A stretch of DNA of 64,000 nucleotides from Diploptera punctata. Its lineage: Eukaryota; Arthropoda; Insecta; Blattodea; Blaberidae. The position numbers and the translations under genes were made by a program. The stretch lies in contig JASPKZ010008351.1 in the NCBI GenBank assembly GCA_030220185.1, forward strand, positions 1,240,001-1,304,000, read 5' to 3'. This document shows positions 33,556-45,900 of the stretch, one piece after another. Below the pieces are notes generated by a model, which was not told where the DNA came from, did not search any database, and saw only the letters and a program-made list of their open reading frames with translations. The first letter of the stretch is position 1; every line of letters begins with the position of its first letter.

Positions 33556-33756
33556 ATGCATTAATATAAAAGACATGAATCAACATTCTAAAAGTTCATA
33601 CAAATTAAACATTAAGTGTGTGCCCACATTAGGAAGAAATTGGTGATGAATGCATCAGCTTGTATGTGCATGGCACAAATCTCTGAAATTTTTGTGTCAT
33701 ATGAAATGCAATGAGTGATCAATGATTATATTTTCTACATTCTACTCTCTACGGTA

Positions 33757-33762
33757 TTTATT
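33757..33762 (-). terminator. CFDP1: Candidate polyadenylation signal of CFDP1
   Basis: AATAAA on the minus strand about 100 bp downstream of the CFDP1 stop. It fits a short 3'UTR lying before the SINE block at 33168-33555. Placement only; no transcript evidence. Confidence 0.5.
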
Positions 33763-33860
33763 TTAATACTTGTTCGGTTTTAAAATGCAATAAATGTTCA
33801 ACATTCATTCAGTATTACAGACATTCTTGTTGAATATTTCAATTCAATGGCTTTGTTAAT

Positions 33861-33954
33861 TCATCTGTTGCTTCTTCGAGTGGTCCGAAGTTCCTTCTCA
33901 ATTTCAAATTGTCTCAGATCTGTCCTCTGCAAGAAGTCTTGTTTTTCCAAATAC
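33861..33954 (-). CDS. CFDP1: CFDP1 last coding exon
   Basis: 94 bp after a T-rich acceptor ending TTTCTAG|. Encodes [20 protein letters not shown], the end of BCNT-C, then [10 protein letters not shown] and TGA. The split Gly codon (GG|G) from exon 5 joins it in frame. Confidence 0.93.
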
Positions 33955-36900
33955 CTAGAAATTAAAAAAAAAAAAAGCAATGTTGAAGGATCCATTTTAA
34001 AAATGCTATAGAACTGCTGGATAGGTGGTTCCCTAGTGAAGCGAATATTCCTCAACTATGGACTAGAGGAACAGCATCAGCAGCAGTTTAAGTGAAATTT
34101 TATCAAATTATATTTGAAAAGAAAAATATACGCCTAGACTGGGGTTTGAACCCAGGACCTTTGACTTTCTATGTTAATGCTCTTCCATCTGAGCCACCTA
34201 GGCCTCCAATCTAAATGCGTATTTTTCTCTTACACATAGTTAATTCCCTAACCCCAAATGCTACGAGCCGTTGCTACAATTTTTGCAAATGGCGGCTTCT
34301 TTATTAAGAAGACTTTTTATTGGGAATTTAAACATTACTTATAAAGCCAGTAGTGCTTCTTTCAATGTTATTATTATTCGTTTTTAAACATCTTAATGAT
34401 GGACAAATTATATTTGAAAAGAAAAATATACGCCTAGACTGGGGTTTGAACCCAGGACCTTTGACTTTCTATGTCAATGCTCTTCCATCTGAGCCACCTA
34501 GGCCTCCAATCTAAACGCGTATTTTTCTCTTACACATAGTTAATTCCCTAACCCCAAATCCTCACCTCATATTCTTCTTAGACCCATTTTGGGACCTTCT
34601 TCAGTTCCATCTTCAATATTTTCACGACCATTGTTATGTGATCTTGAAGGACTGTCTACTGCTCCCTCTGTTGGCAGACTGAAGAACCTCAAAAATCAAA
34701 TCATTTTCCCCGGGAATTTCGAAGTTCATTAATTTCACCTTTCCATTTTTTAATGTAGATTTTTTCCCCCCAAACCGTGAGCTATTTGTGTTTTTCTATT
34801 TGTTTTATTAACTTTCTTTTGATTTGATGTTTTTCTGACCATGCATGGTCAGCTACTGCAGATTTTTCTACTTCCCCATTCTTGACATTCCTGATGTTCT
34901 TTCACTCTGGTTTCTAAATTTCTCTTTGCTTTCCCAATGTAAACTTCCTCGCATTCCCCGTATTTAATCTCATGCCCCAAATGGGAGTCAATGACCAATC
35001 ACGTTTCAATGATTTTTTATTTACAACCAATCACAGTCGTGTTTCGCCTAGAATTTACCAACTAAAGTTTATCACAATAAAGAAAGCACCTCCTTTTTAA
35101 CATTCTAAATAGGTCATAGCATTATTTTGCAGTGACTGACTCTCTAAGAAATACGGCTACCAGATTGTATATATAGTGCATGAATGTCAACATGTAGCGC
35201 ATACGAGAAATAATATAAAAACATTTGAAACAATTGATTATACCACAAAAAAAAAAAAACACTGTTTGCACTTTCTTAAATTATTTTCCAGGAAATGACG
35301 CAGAAAAATATAATTGACATATTTACATCATAGGACATCAAAAATCAATTAATGCCTATAACGTTGGTTATAAATTTCTCCACTAAGGTGCATTCTTACA
35401 ACATTGCGATCTTTTGGCAATAAATAATAGTATGATCTGGTTGCAGTGATCGAACAACAGAAGCAAATGAAGCGTACCAATCGTTTCTCATTTGTTTTCA
35501 AACATCGCCGTTTACATTAAATATATAAATATTTTAAAATAACTATAGTTAAATAATGATTTGTGAGTATACAGCCTAATTTTATTCGTTAAATAGTCCT
35601 AACAAATACCACTCTTGATTTCCAAATTATCTAGATAAATTCACTCCTCACTTCGTGAGTTTATCAATAATTTGGAAATCACTCATGGCATTACTTATGT
35701 TAAATTCCTGATTTGTTTTTTTCTTATATTTTCTCACTTTTGTTGGATCTAATTAATCTAAAGATTTTCATCAAAATTACTTTATGACGTGAGATATAAA
35801 AAACATTTTCTCCAACTCATTTATAAATTAAAATTTAAAAATAATCTAAAGATGCTGAAGTCATTTTTCAGTGCCAAACATATGTTGAAATTAATGTTTT
35901 TTTAACTTATGTGCTTCAATGGATGATATGCGTATATCTTAAATTTTATGCTTTCTTTTAGAAGTGTACAGTGAAAGCTCCCTTATTCTCAGGTTAAAAA
36001 ACTGAGACAGTTCCTGTATTCGCTGTTAAAAATTTCTTTATTCATGGATCCAGTTGGTATATTAGAAGGATTAGTATCCTTTATTAACGCATTGGCAACC
36101 TTTTTACTGCAGGCACGTGCCAAGCCGGCTTTTACAGAGAGTGATTCAAACCAAATGGACAACTAATATCAAAGTAAAACAAACCTTATTGTCACTAAGC
36201 CTAAAGTTCATTGTTAACAGCCACCGCTGCAGTGTTTCACGTGCCGCTATGTCCATTGATAAATGCTTCCCTTGCCGCAATCAGTGTTTTATTGTTTCAA
36301 CTTGTCATTCATTGCAATAATTTTGATTGAATAACACGTGTCTCTTCTGCTTTATTGCCAATTTATAATGTCAAGTAAAAGGAAAGAAAATTAGTTCCAA
36401 AGCAGAAAAAAGTAGTTTTGCCGCTTAAAGTAAAAATATAAATGCTTGACCGTTTACGCATTGGTGAGTCATTTGCTTCTATATCACGCTGTTTCAGTGT
36501 TAATGAATCAAGAAATCTGCAGACAAAATAAGGAATTCTATAGCAGAATTCACAGCTGAAAATCAATCTTAATTGAAGGATATTTTAAAAGTGGCAAAAC
36601 AGAAAAAAATTCCTATGTTCTTTAAGCCCTTGCCTAAACTTGACAGTAATAATTAATAGAAATTGTTAAAAATCTCTCCTTAATTGACTTTATTTTGTAA
36701 TCTTGGAATGTATCCCTTATATACCCATACAAATTACCATTCCATATTCGCAGAACATATCCCCCATGAATAAGTAGCTTTAACTGTACTTCAATTAATA
36801 TATATTTAAAATTCATTGCAGAAATTTGTTTTTTGAAAACTCATCTCATAAATTTCGTGCTTTTCATGAAATCATGGTTTCGAATGACATCTTATCTTCA

Positions 36901-39900
36901 CTCAAAAAACTCGGACTGATGAAAACTTCTGCTGTCAAACCTTCTTTCGTCATCATCTTCTATGCTGCCATCTATGGTTGAATTTATAAACTTCAAAATA
37001 AAATTTTGTTCGTTAGGAATATCAAAATTCATCGATCTATATTTATTTTTCTGAAGTATATCTTCTCCTAAACTGGATAAAAGGATAAATTATATTTGAA
37101 GAGAAAAATTTTCGCCTAGACCGAGACCCGAACCCTTGGCTTTCTGGGCCAAGTGCTCTACCAACTGAGCTACCGAGGCGAGTTGCGATCTAGATGCAAA
37201 TTTTTCTCTTATATACATTGTAATTCCCTCGCGCCAAATGCTTGAAACCTTAGCTTCTATCTTTGCAAATGGCGGCTTCTTAGTTAAGAAGACATTTATT
37301 GGGAATTTAACACTACTTTATAAAGCCAGTAGGGCTTCTATTGACGATTTTATTATTAATTTAACACTTTGCACTGAAGGATAAATTATATTTGAAGAGA
37401 AAAATTTTCGCCTAGTCCGAGACCCGAACCCGGGACCCTTGGCTTTCCGGGCCAAGTGCTCTACCAACTGAGCTACCAACGCGAGTTGCGATCTAGACGC
37501 AAATTTTTCTCTTATATACATTGTAATTCCCTCGTGCCAAATGCTTGAAACCTTAGCTTCTATCTTTGCAAATGGCGGCTTCTTAGTTAAGACATTTATT
37601 GGGAATTTAACACTACTTTATAAAGCCAGTAGGGCTTCTATTGACGATATTATTATTAATTTAACACTTCTCACTGAAGGATAAATTATATTTGAAGAGA
37701 ATAATTTTTTTTATATCAAAAATCTTACCCATCTTTTCCTCTGTTATGAAGTTGAATTTCTTCATCTAAACCTTCTTCCTGTTTGTAGCGATCCCAATCT
37801 AACTTGGATTTTTCCAGTGTTCCTAGTTTTGATTTTTTCCCTATCTGACCCAAAACTGAGGATAAGCCTTTTAAACCACCACCTCTTCCTCTCCCTCGAC
37901 CCGCTCCTTGTGCCACTGCAGATGATGCAAAAGGGACTTTTGCTGATAATCTAGCTTCAGCAGAATCTGCATTTACCTCTGCTGTCACTCTGCAACAAAG
38001 AATAAAATTTATATAATAAATTGCAAAGATTGCAACAGGATATATATAGGAAAAACAAAAAGGAACTTGGAAACTCATAAAAAAAAGAACATTTCAGAAA
38101 CATAAAGAATGGAGAAATTGAAAAATCAGCTATAGCAGCACATAGTTTATTAGAGCATCATAGAATTGAAAAAGAAGCAAAACTTTTGAAACATCTATCT
38201 AAACCTTTAGTTTTAACAGTTTGGGAAAAGATATATATTAAAAAAAAAAACCATACTAGAACCATGAATATTATATTAAATTAATGTTGGGAAGTAAACA
38301 TTATGAGGTATAATCATTAAAATTCATCGGAGAACATATTGTTTAAACAACTCACCTCATAGGATTCATGCTTCCATGATATCGCGATTTCAAACATTGT
38401 CATGTTCATCTTCAGCCATAACTCCGACTGACGAAATTCTTCGGCCGTCAACTATTCTATTGTCGCCATCTTCATATCTACTCAAGTCTAGGGAAGAAAA
38501 GTTTACGACTTTGAAATTCAAGATGGCGTCAATATGAGCTGGCAACAATAGAAATAAGTTGACGGCCGACGTGCCCCGAAGATTTTTCCGTCAGTCCAAG
38601 AGTTATAGCTGAAAGCATGAACTATGGGACTATGTTTGAAATCCCGATATCATGGAAGCAGAAATCCTATGAGGTGAGTTGTGTAAACAATATGTTCTCC
38701 GATGAATTTTAATGATTATACCTCAGACTGTTTGACTTCCCAAAATTTTAATTTCATATAATTAAAGACTACCTCCAAGTTGGAAGAAAGAAAAGGTTTA
38801 AAAAGTTGAAATTCAAGGATGGAGGTTTCAAAATATGAATATGGCAACAATAGAATAGTTGACGGCCGAAGAATTTCGTCAGTCGGAGTTATGGCTGAAG
38901 ATGAACATGACTATGTTTGAAATCGCGATATCATGGAAGCATGAATCCTATGAGGTGAGTTGTTTAAACAATATGTTCTCCGATGAATTCTAGAACCATG
39001 AACTTCGAGATTCCAGACGAACCGAGCTTGATTACAAAGTTCTTCAAAAATACAACAGATGGCAGTTTAGAAAATGATTCCTTCAAAATAACACCAGATG
39101 GCAGTTTAGAAAAAAATTCCTCCAAAAGAACACCAGATGGCAGTTTGGATAATTATCGGCAAAAGAAAAAATTGACAGTCATGAAAACAGCTGGGGATGG
39201 TGACAATGGTCGCTGATACTGAAGTGCTGTGTTTAAAAAAACATAGAAGTATGAGGTAAGAAGAATTCACGATTAATTTAATTCTTAAGAATAAAATTAT
39301 ATATATTTCCTTTAGAAATTGATTGAAATGGAATCTTGGAAACTTAATAATTGTTACCTTCCTCTTCTTCTTTCCAAGTATTAGGCCAAGGCCTGTTACG
39401 ATCCTATAGAAAATTTTCCCTCTACCATTTCATAGGACCATTGTCAGTATTATATTCTTTACTGCTTATGCCATCTTCCTAATAAATAATAATAATAATA
39501 ATAAGAGAACCCAGAACAGTTAAAAGATTAAAAGATGTTAGTTGATATGTATGATGGTAAAATTACCATATTTACGCGTGCATAGGAAGCACTTTTTTAA
39601 AAATTAAATGAATCGTGATTTCTTCTTACCTCATACTTCTATGTTTTTTTAAACACAGCACTGCAGTATCGGCAACCCATTGTCGTCATCGTCAGCTGTT
39701 TTCACGACTGTCAATTTTTTCTTTTTTTGCCAGTAATTATCTAAACTGCCATCTGGTGTTCTTTTGAAGGAATTACTCTCCAAACTGCCATCTGGTGTTC
39801 TTTTGAATGAATCATTTTCTAAACTGCTATCTGTTGTATTTTTTAAGAACTTTGTAATCAAGCTCGGTTTGTCCGGAATCTCGAAGTTCATGGTTCTAGT

Positions 39901-42900
39901 ATGGTTTTTTTGAATATATATTTTTCCCCAAACTGTTAAATCCAAAGGTTTAGATAGATGTTTTAAAATTTTGCTTCTTTTTCAATCCTATGATGCTCTA
40001 ATAAACTATGTGCTGCTATAGCTGATTTTTCAATTTCTCCATTCTTTATGTTTCTGAAGTGTTCTTTTTTACGAGTTTCCAAGTTCCTTTTTGTTTTTCC
40101 TATATATATCCTGTTGCAATCAATTTGATAAATTCCAGATTTTTTGTTGTCTGGGGTATTACATTTATTATTAGTTAACAGAAGATTACCCAGGCTGAAT
40201 TTGTTAATTGGAGCTAATGTTATATTAAATTTTCTGAAAATTTTTTGAAACTTATTATGAACTTCAGGATGGTAAGTGAATTTCTTGAATTTTACATCTT
40301 TCTTGGAATCATGTTGTAAGGTGGTGTATTCCTGTAACCTTTTCTGTTGTTGGAATTTCTTTAATTTATTCTTTATTATGTCTTCATCAAAACCATTTAT
40401 TTTAGCAACATGAACAATATGATTATATTCCTTGTCAAAATCTTCTACATTAAGTGGAATATTTAATAATCTGTGTAACAGACTATTGAAAATAATTAAA
40501 TGAACCTCATAATGTTAAAAATTCCCAAATTTAATATATAAATAAAAAAAAAGACTATTGAAAATTGCATGTTTGTGTGACAAATGATTAAAACCTGAAG
40601 ATTTTATGTAGTTGTCAGTATGTGTGTCTTTTCTGTAAATGTTAAATTCAATTTTTTGCTGTTGTTCATTTCTTATTAAGTATAAGTCTAAAAATGGGAT
40701 CTTGTTATTTTGTTCAATTTCAATGGTGAATTTCACTCCTGATGTCTGCTGCCGAGACAGAATGATGCTTCTCTACTCTAAAAAGAATAAAAACATTTCT
40801 GAGGAAAAATTGTCACAAGACGGGCTATCTGCCCTGGCAATGCTTCCAATAGCGTGTGAATCCATAATGAAAATAAGTGACTTTAATATGAAAGTTCTCA
40901 ACAAGTTCGTCAAACTTCTTTAAAATGCAGTACATTACTCTTCTTTTTCTTTTTTAAATATTGTGCACCACTCATCTTTTGAGTCACCAGCCTCTATTGC
41001 TCATTCCTTCAGAATTCACTAATAAATGGTAATACACAAAATTATAAAAGTATCATTACCTGACTTCCTCTCCTGCAAATTCATACACCTTAGTTATAGT
41101 AACTTTATTTTCCTTCTGAGCCGATTTCTGTGATTCACTTTTTAAAGCAGGCAATTCTTTAGTATTCCCATTTGTGATGGATGGTTTTGAATGATTCACA
41201 GAACTTCCAGTATCCTTCAGAAAATCTGCAACACATTATAATAATAAAAAATAATTAAGTACATACTACATAATCCCAAAACACTAAAAAAATGTGTCCT
41301 TTGTTGTTGAAGGAGTATATAAATTGACATGTAAGGACTGCAACAAATTTTATATAGGAAGAACAAACAGAAGTTTTAACTTAAGATTTAAAGAACATTT
41401 TCGAGACTTTATTCACGCAGAAGGAAAATCAAGCTATGCAAAACACGTTATCCATGAAGGACATCGCACAATGCACAGAGAAAATAATCCAGCAAAGATA
41501 AACGTACTCGAAGAGATGGAAATCATGAAAGCAACTCACAACAACGACAATCTGATAAACGAAAACGAACCCAATACATGTAACCCCCTCTACCAGATCT
41601 TCAGTGAAACACCAGTTTTGAATCCTGCTGATGATGTGACAAGTCCCGAAAGCACTATAGTTAAATAATTAATTAAGTTGAGGAGACGGACCTTTCAGGT
41701 GAATATTCCATAATTTTATATTTTAATTTTGAATAATACCTCAATGGAACACATCATGAATCTTATAAAAGTTTATTAACAATAAAAGTAGGCTAAGCAC
41801 TTATAATAAATTTTAACAACACACCTACAGTACACATGCACTTAACACTTGAACTTCTTTCTATATTTATATATTAAATTTGGGAATTTTTAACATTATG
41901 AGGTTCAATTAATAATAATTAAATGAATCGTGATGTTTTCTTACCTCATACATCTATGTTGACGATGACGACAAAGTGTCGCCGATACTGCAGTGCTGTG
42001 TTAAAAGAAACATAGATGTATGAGGTAAGAAACATCACGATTCATTTAATTATTATTCTTTCTATATACAATATAATCTGGCCTGTTAATGTGTTGCATT
42101 ATTAGAAAACAGACTAGTTTCTACACTGCTGCCATTTGTCCACCATGAGTAGTAGATTGCATGTTTTCATAAACCAAAACGGTAAAAAAAGTAGTTTACC
42201 TGACCACAAAGAATCAGCCTTCTTTTTCTGCTCTTCTTCAGTAAGAACTTCTTTCTCTTCAGATGGTTCCCTCTCTAATTCTGGTTCTTTAACTTCAGCT
42301 TTGTTTTTCCTGTGAATCATATATTGAAAGATAATAATAATAATAATAATAATGCTTTATTTATTCTGGCAGAGTTAAGGCCGTAAGGCCTTCTCTTCCA
42401 CTCACCCAGCACAATTACAAATAAATATTTGACAAATATAGATATACACAGTTAAAGATACAATAAATGTAGCAATGTAAATTTCATGTACAAACAACAT
42501 TTTATAGGATAATAACAATAATAATACTTACGATAATAATAATAATAATACAAATATGATAAATTATACGAGAAACACCAATTAATATATATACCTTACA
42601 CTGGGTAATAATGAAGTCGAGGTTAGAGCAAATATAAATTTAGATATGAAATTAAGAAAATATAGAGATATTGCAAAATATCTGTTATTTAAATAAGACT
42701 CATAATTACATTAAATTATTAAATTAATATTGAGAAGCTAAAGCTATTACTATGATAGAAATAAGTAAATTAATGAACACAATTAAATTATTGTAAATCA
42801 ATGGTAAAGAGAAAAATTTTTGCCTGAACCGGGAATCGAACCCTGAACCTTTAGCTTTCTGTGCTAATGCTCTGTCCACTGAGCTAATTCAGGCTTCATT

Positions 42901-45900
42901 CCCATCCAAGCAGATTTCTGCCCGAACCTTTAGCTTTCCGTGCTAATGCTCTGTCCATTGAGCTAATTCAGGCTTCAGCATATTTCTGCTTGGATGGGAA
43001 TGAAGCCTGAATTAGCTCAGTGGACAGAGCATTAGCACGGAAAGCTAAAGGTTCAGGGTTCGATTCCTGGTTCAGGCAAACATTTTTCTCTATACCATTG
43101 ATTTACAATAATTTAATTGTGTTCATTAATTTACTTATTTCTATCATAGTTTCGGCTTGGATGGAAATGAAGCCTGAATTAGCTCAGTGGACAGAGCATT
43201 AGCACAGAAAGCTAAAGGTTCGGGGTTCGATTCCCAGTTCAGACAAAAATTTTTCTCTTTACCATTGATTTATCATAATTACATTGTTTACACATGTTAA
43301 TTAAAGTGATAAAAACAGGGAGGGAAGAAAAGTTATAAAACACTTAAGAAGGCAGTGTTGTTTATTTTAAAGTAAGTAACTTTCAAAAAAAAAATTGAAT
43401 ACAGAGAATGAAAGAAAACAAAACATATCAAATTGTGACTACACTCAATGGCAGTTTTCTGCACTTTATTGAATATTTAAAATGTAGCACGAACTCTTGT
43501 CCATCCTTTTTTTTTCTTATTTACAGATATAAAGTAAATTATTCCATTCTATCTAAATTATTTAATATAAGCTTATAACCATGAGGCAGTGCAAATGCTC
43601 ATAGATATATCAAAATGATCAGGAAATCATTTGCAGCAAAATAGGCATATAAATAAGTTGATAATCATACGATAGTTTGATATAAAGTTTAATAAATTAC
43701 TAATAGCGTGGAGGTGTAAGAAGGTTAAAAACCCGGCCATACCAACAGTTTTTCCTCTGACTTGTAAATAATACAATGGGAATGAGATTCTGCAGTTTTC
43801 CTTTCAAATATAGCATTACAAGAGAGCTCCATTGTAAAATTAATCTAACAAAAGCCTAATCTTAAACTTAGCACAATAAACTCTCACACAGTCTAGTACA
43901 AAAGACAGGTTTTCCCATCTTGAGGCATGCAGGTGCGTCCCTAAAGCAATTAAACGAAGTATGTTAGCTCAGCAGATGAAGGTCTTTGTCGGTAATGCGG
44001 GCCATACAGACTAAGAACAGTCATTAAAAGCCTAGTTAGAAAATTATTTTTGCAACCTAAGAAAAAGAAAAAGAGACATGGACGATCCGTGTAAGATGGG
44101 CTATATGACCCCCTCCCCCAAATTGCAAAGAGAACCAATCAGAAAATTTGTAATATTTTAACTATGTCAATAAACCTAAAGCACATGAGGGCATAACCGA
44201 AAAAGACCCCAAAGAAACTAAATAAGTTACTCTTGGCCAATATCGGATATTTACTTGTATGCCTGCCACCGAACACAGCACATCTCTGATGCCGTAAAAA
44301 CACTAGTCTTCAAGATTCTCATACGGGCACATTGTGTCGCTTGCCTAAATTAGTTAAAGTTATAATTATTCCCACATCCTGCTTTCGGCATTCAAAAAAG
44401 CAGTCGGAATACCAACTAAATGTATCTAGCAGTGACAATAAATTCAAACATTGTGTTAATACTACAGAAGCCTCCTAGTGATTATATTGCTTTAATATTC
44501 CTCTCGTATACCTAGAAAGAGATCAGCTCTACCTCACCGAACACTGAACCAGCTAGTTCTGTGCCCTAAACTGTCCAGACATCCATATCCCTGGACACTT
44601 ACCAAACAAACCTAACCAAGAGTTATTTTTGTCCCAAAAATGGTAGGCCTATGTCATTGTTTAAATAAAGTACTATATTTAAATACCTATATTCCATAAT
44701 TTAAAAAAATAATAACAATAATAATATTATTGTGGAAATTAAAAAAAATAGCAGCAGGAAGAATTTATAAAACCATAATTAAATCTGTTGTTTATGGAAG
44801 TGAAACTGGGTCTCTATCTGAATGAGTTTGCAATGTTAAATATATGGGGAAAGAAAATTTATGGTCCTGTTTGTGACCAGGGGACATGGAAAGTCAAAAC
44901 AAATGCAGAATGATAACTGTTATACAAATATTATGACATTGTTACTGATATCAAACTCAAAAGATAATCCCAAATTTGCAAAATATACTCTGTTTCCAAC
45001 TACTATTATTATTTTGAAGGAAAGAAATCAACCGAGCCAATCATCCCAGACAATACGACAGCAACAGCAGCAAGGAATCAGAGGGAAAAACTTCAACCAG
45101 GGCATTTTTACCATTCATTAAGAATGTAACGGACCGTAATGGAAAACTACTAAGGAAAGAAGACATAAAGACAGTATACAGGCCTACCAAGAAAATCAAG
45201 AATATTCTCAGACCTATAAAGGATCAACTCCATCCTCATTAGACAGCAGGCATGTACAGGATACCATGCAGTTGTGGAAAAGTGTATATAGGCACCACTA
45301 AATGAAGCATCGCAACCAGACTTAAGGAGCATGAAAAATACAGTCGTCTTAAACAAATGGATAAGTTGGCAGTAGCAGAACACTCTTTACTTGATGGCCA
45401 CAGAGTACAATACCAGAATACTGACATATTATCTTACTGCACACACTATTTTACCCGTCTACAACGAGAAGCCATCGAAATATTCAAACATAAAAACAGT
45501 TTCAATAGAAAAGAAGAATCATTAAAAGTATGGATACCGGTTCTAAAAAACGCAAAATGTAAACCTCTACAAGTACAGTCGACTAGACTATCAAACAGCA
45601 ATCTCATTGAAGCAATGGAAGTCCCTACCGCTGACCAATCAGAAGGCAGATATAACGTACAGTCGACTAGACCATCAAACAGCAATCTCATTGAATCAAT
45701 GGAAGTCCCTAACGCTGACCAATCAGAAGGCAGATATAACTTACGTACACATTGCGGTTAACGTATAAATAGGACAGACAGTGGACAGAAATGCCAGTCT
45801 CAAGACAACCCTTGAGGATGCCAGACGCAGTATTTGGCGAAACGTCGGGGAACTACAAGCCTCACGACCATGGCCTACAGCCCGAAAATCTTCATCAAGA

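Larger units (their letters stand above)
38269..38989. mobile_element. Retrozyme-like non-autonomous element with canonical hammerheads at both ends
   Basis: 721 bp between direct repeats CTAGAACCATGAA (38256-38268, 38990-39002). No ORF beyond a relic PLE C-terminus ([23 protein letters not shown]). Layout: a minus-oriented unit with hammerhead (38374-38421), a plus unit with a degraded hammerhead (38606-38655), and a plus unit with an intact hammerhead (38889-38936). All share TTGACGGCCG..., CCTATGAGGTGAGTTG and AATATGTTCTCCGATGAATT. The two plus cleavage sites are 281 nt apart. Confidence 0.85.
38005..39310 (+). mobile_element. PLE family D copy, interrupted by a retrozyme-like insertion
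   Basis: 38015-38268 encodes GIY-YIG remnants ([53 protein letters not shown]). It resumes at 38990 with [20 protein letters not shown] and repeated PDGSLE motifs to a stop at 39216 and the family pLTR. The 721-bp interruption is flanked by a 13-bp duplication of this PLE (CTAGAACCATGAA). Confidence 0.85.

Noticed and set aside
34565..34640. Hammerhead at the end of the older family F copy
   Set aside because: Stem II and the GAAA box are degraded (CAAAAUGGG); only homology to 47941-47982 supports it.
36862..36905. Active hammerhead at the end of the 36840-37080 PLE fragment
   Set aside because: Homologous to the 38374 motif, but the core (GUGAAGA) and stem III are disrupted.
37725..38078. 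A continuous 117-codon ORF extending CFDP1 exon 5 into upstream sequence
   Set aside because: The first ~30 codons are PLE sequence read on the opposite strand; a strong acceptor at 37990 and exon phase define the true exon.
43005..43077. Functional tRNA gene with perfect acceptor stem
   Set aside because: Same repeat family, inverted neighbours and imperfect T stem; treated as a tRNA-derived repeat.
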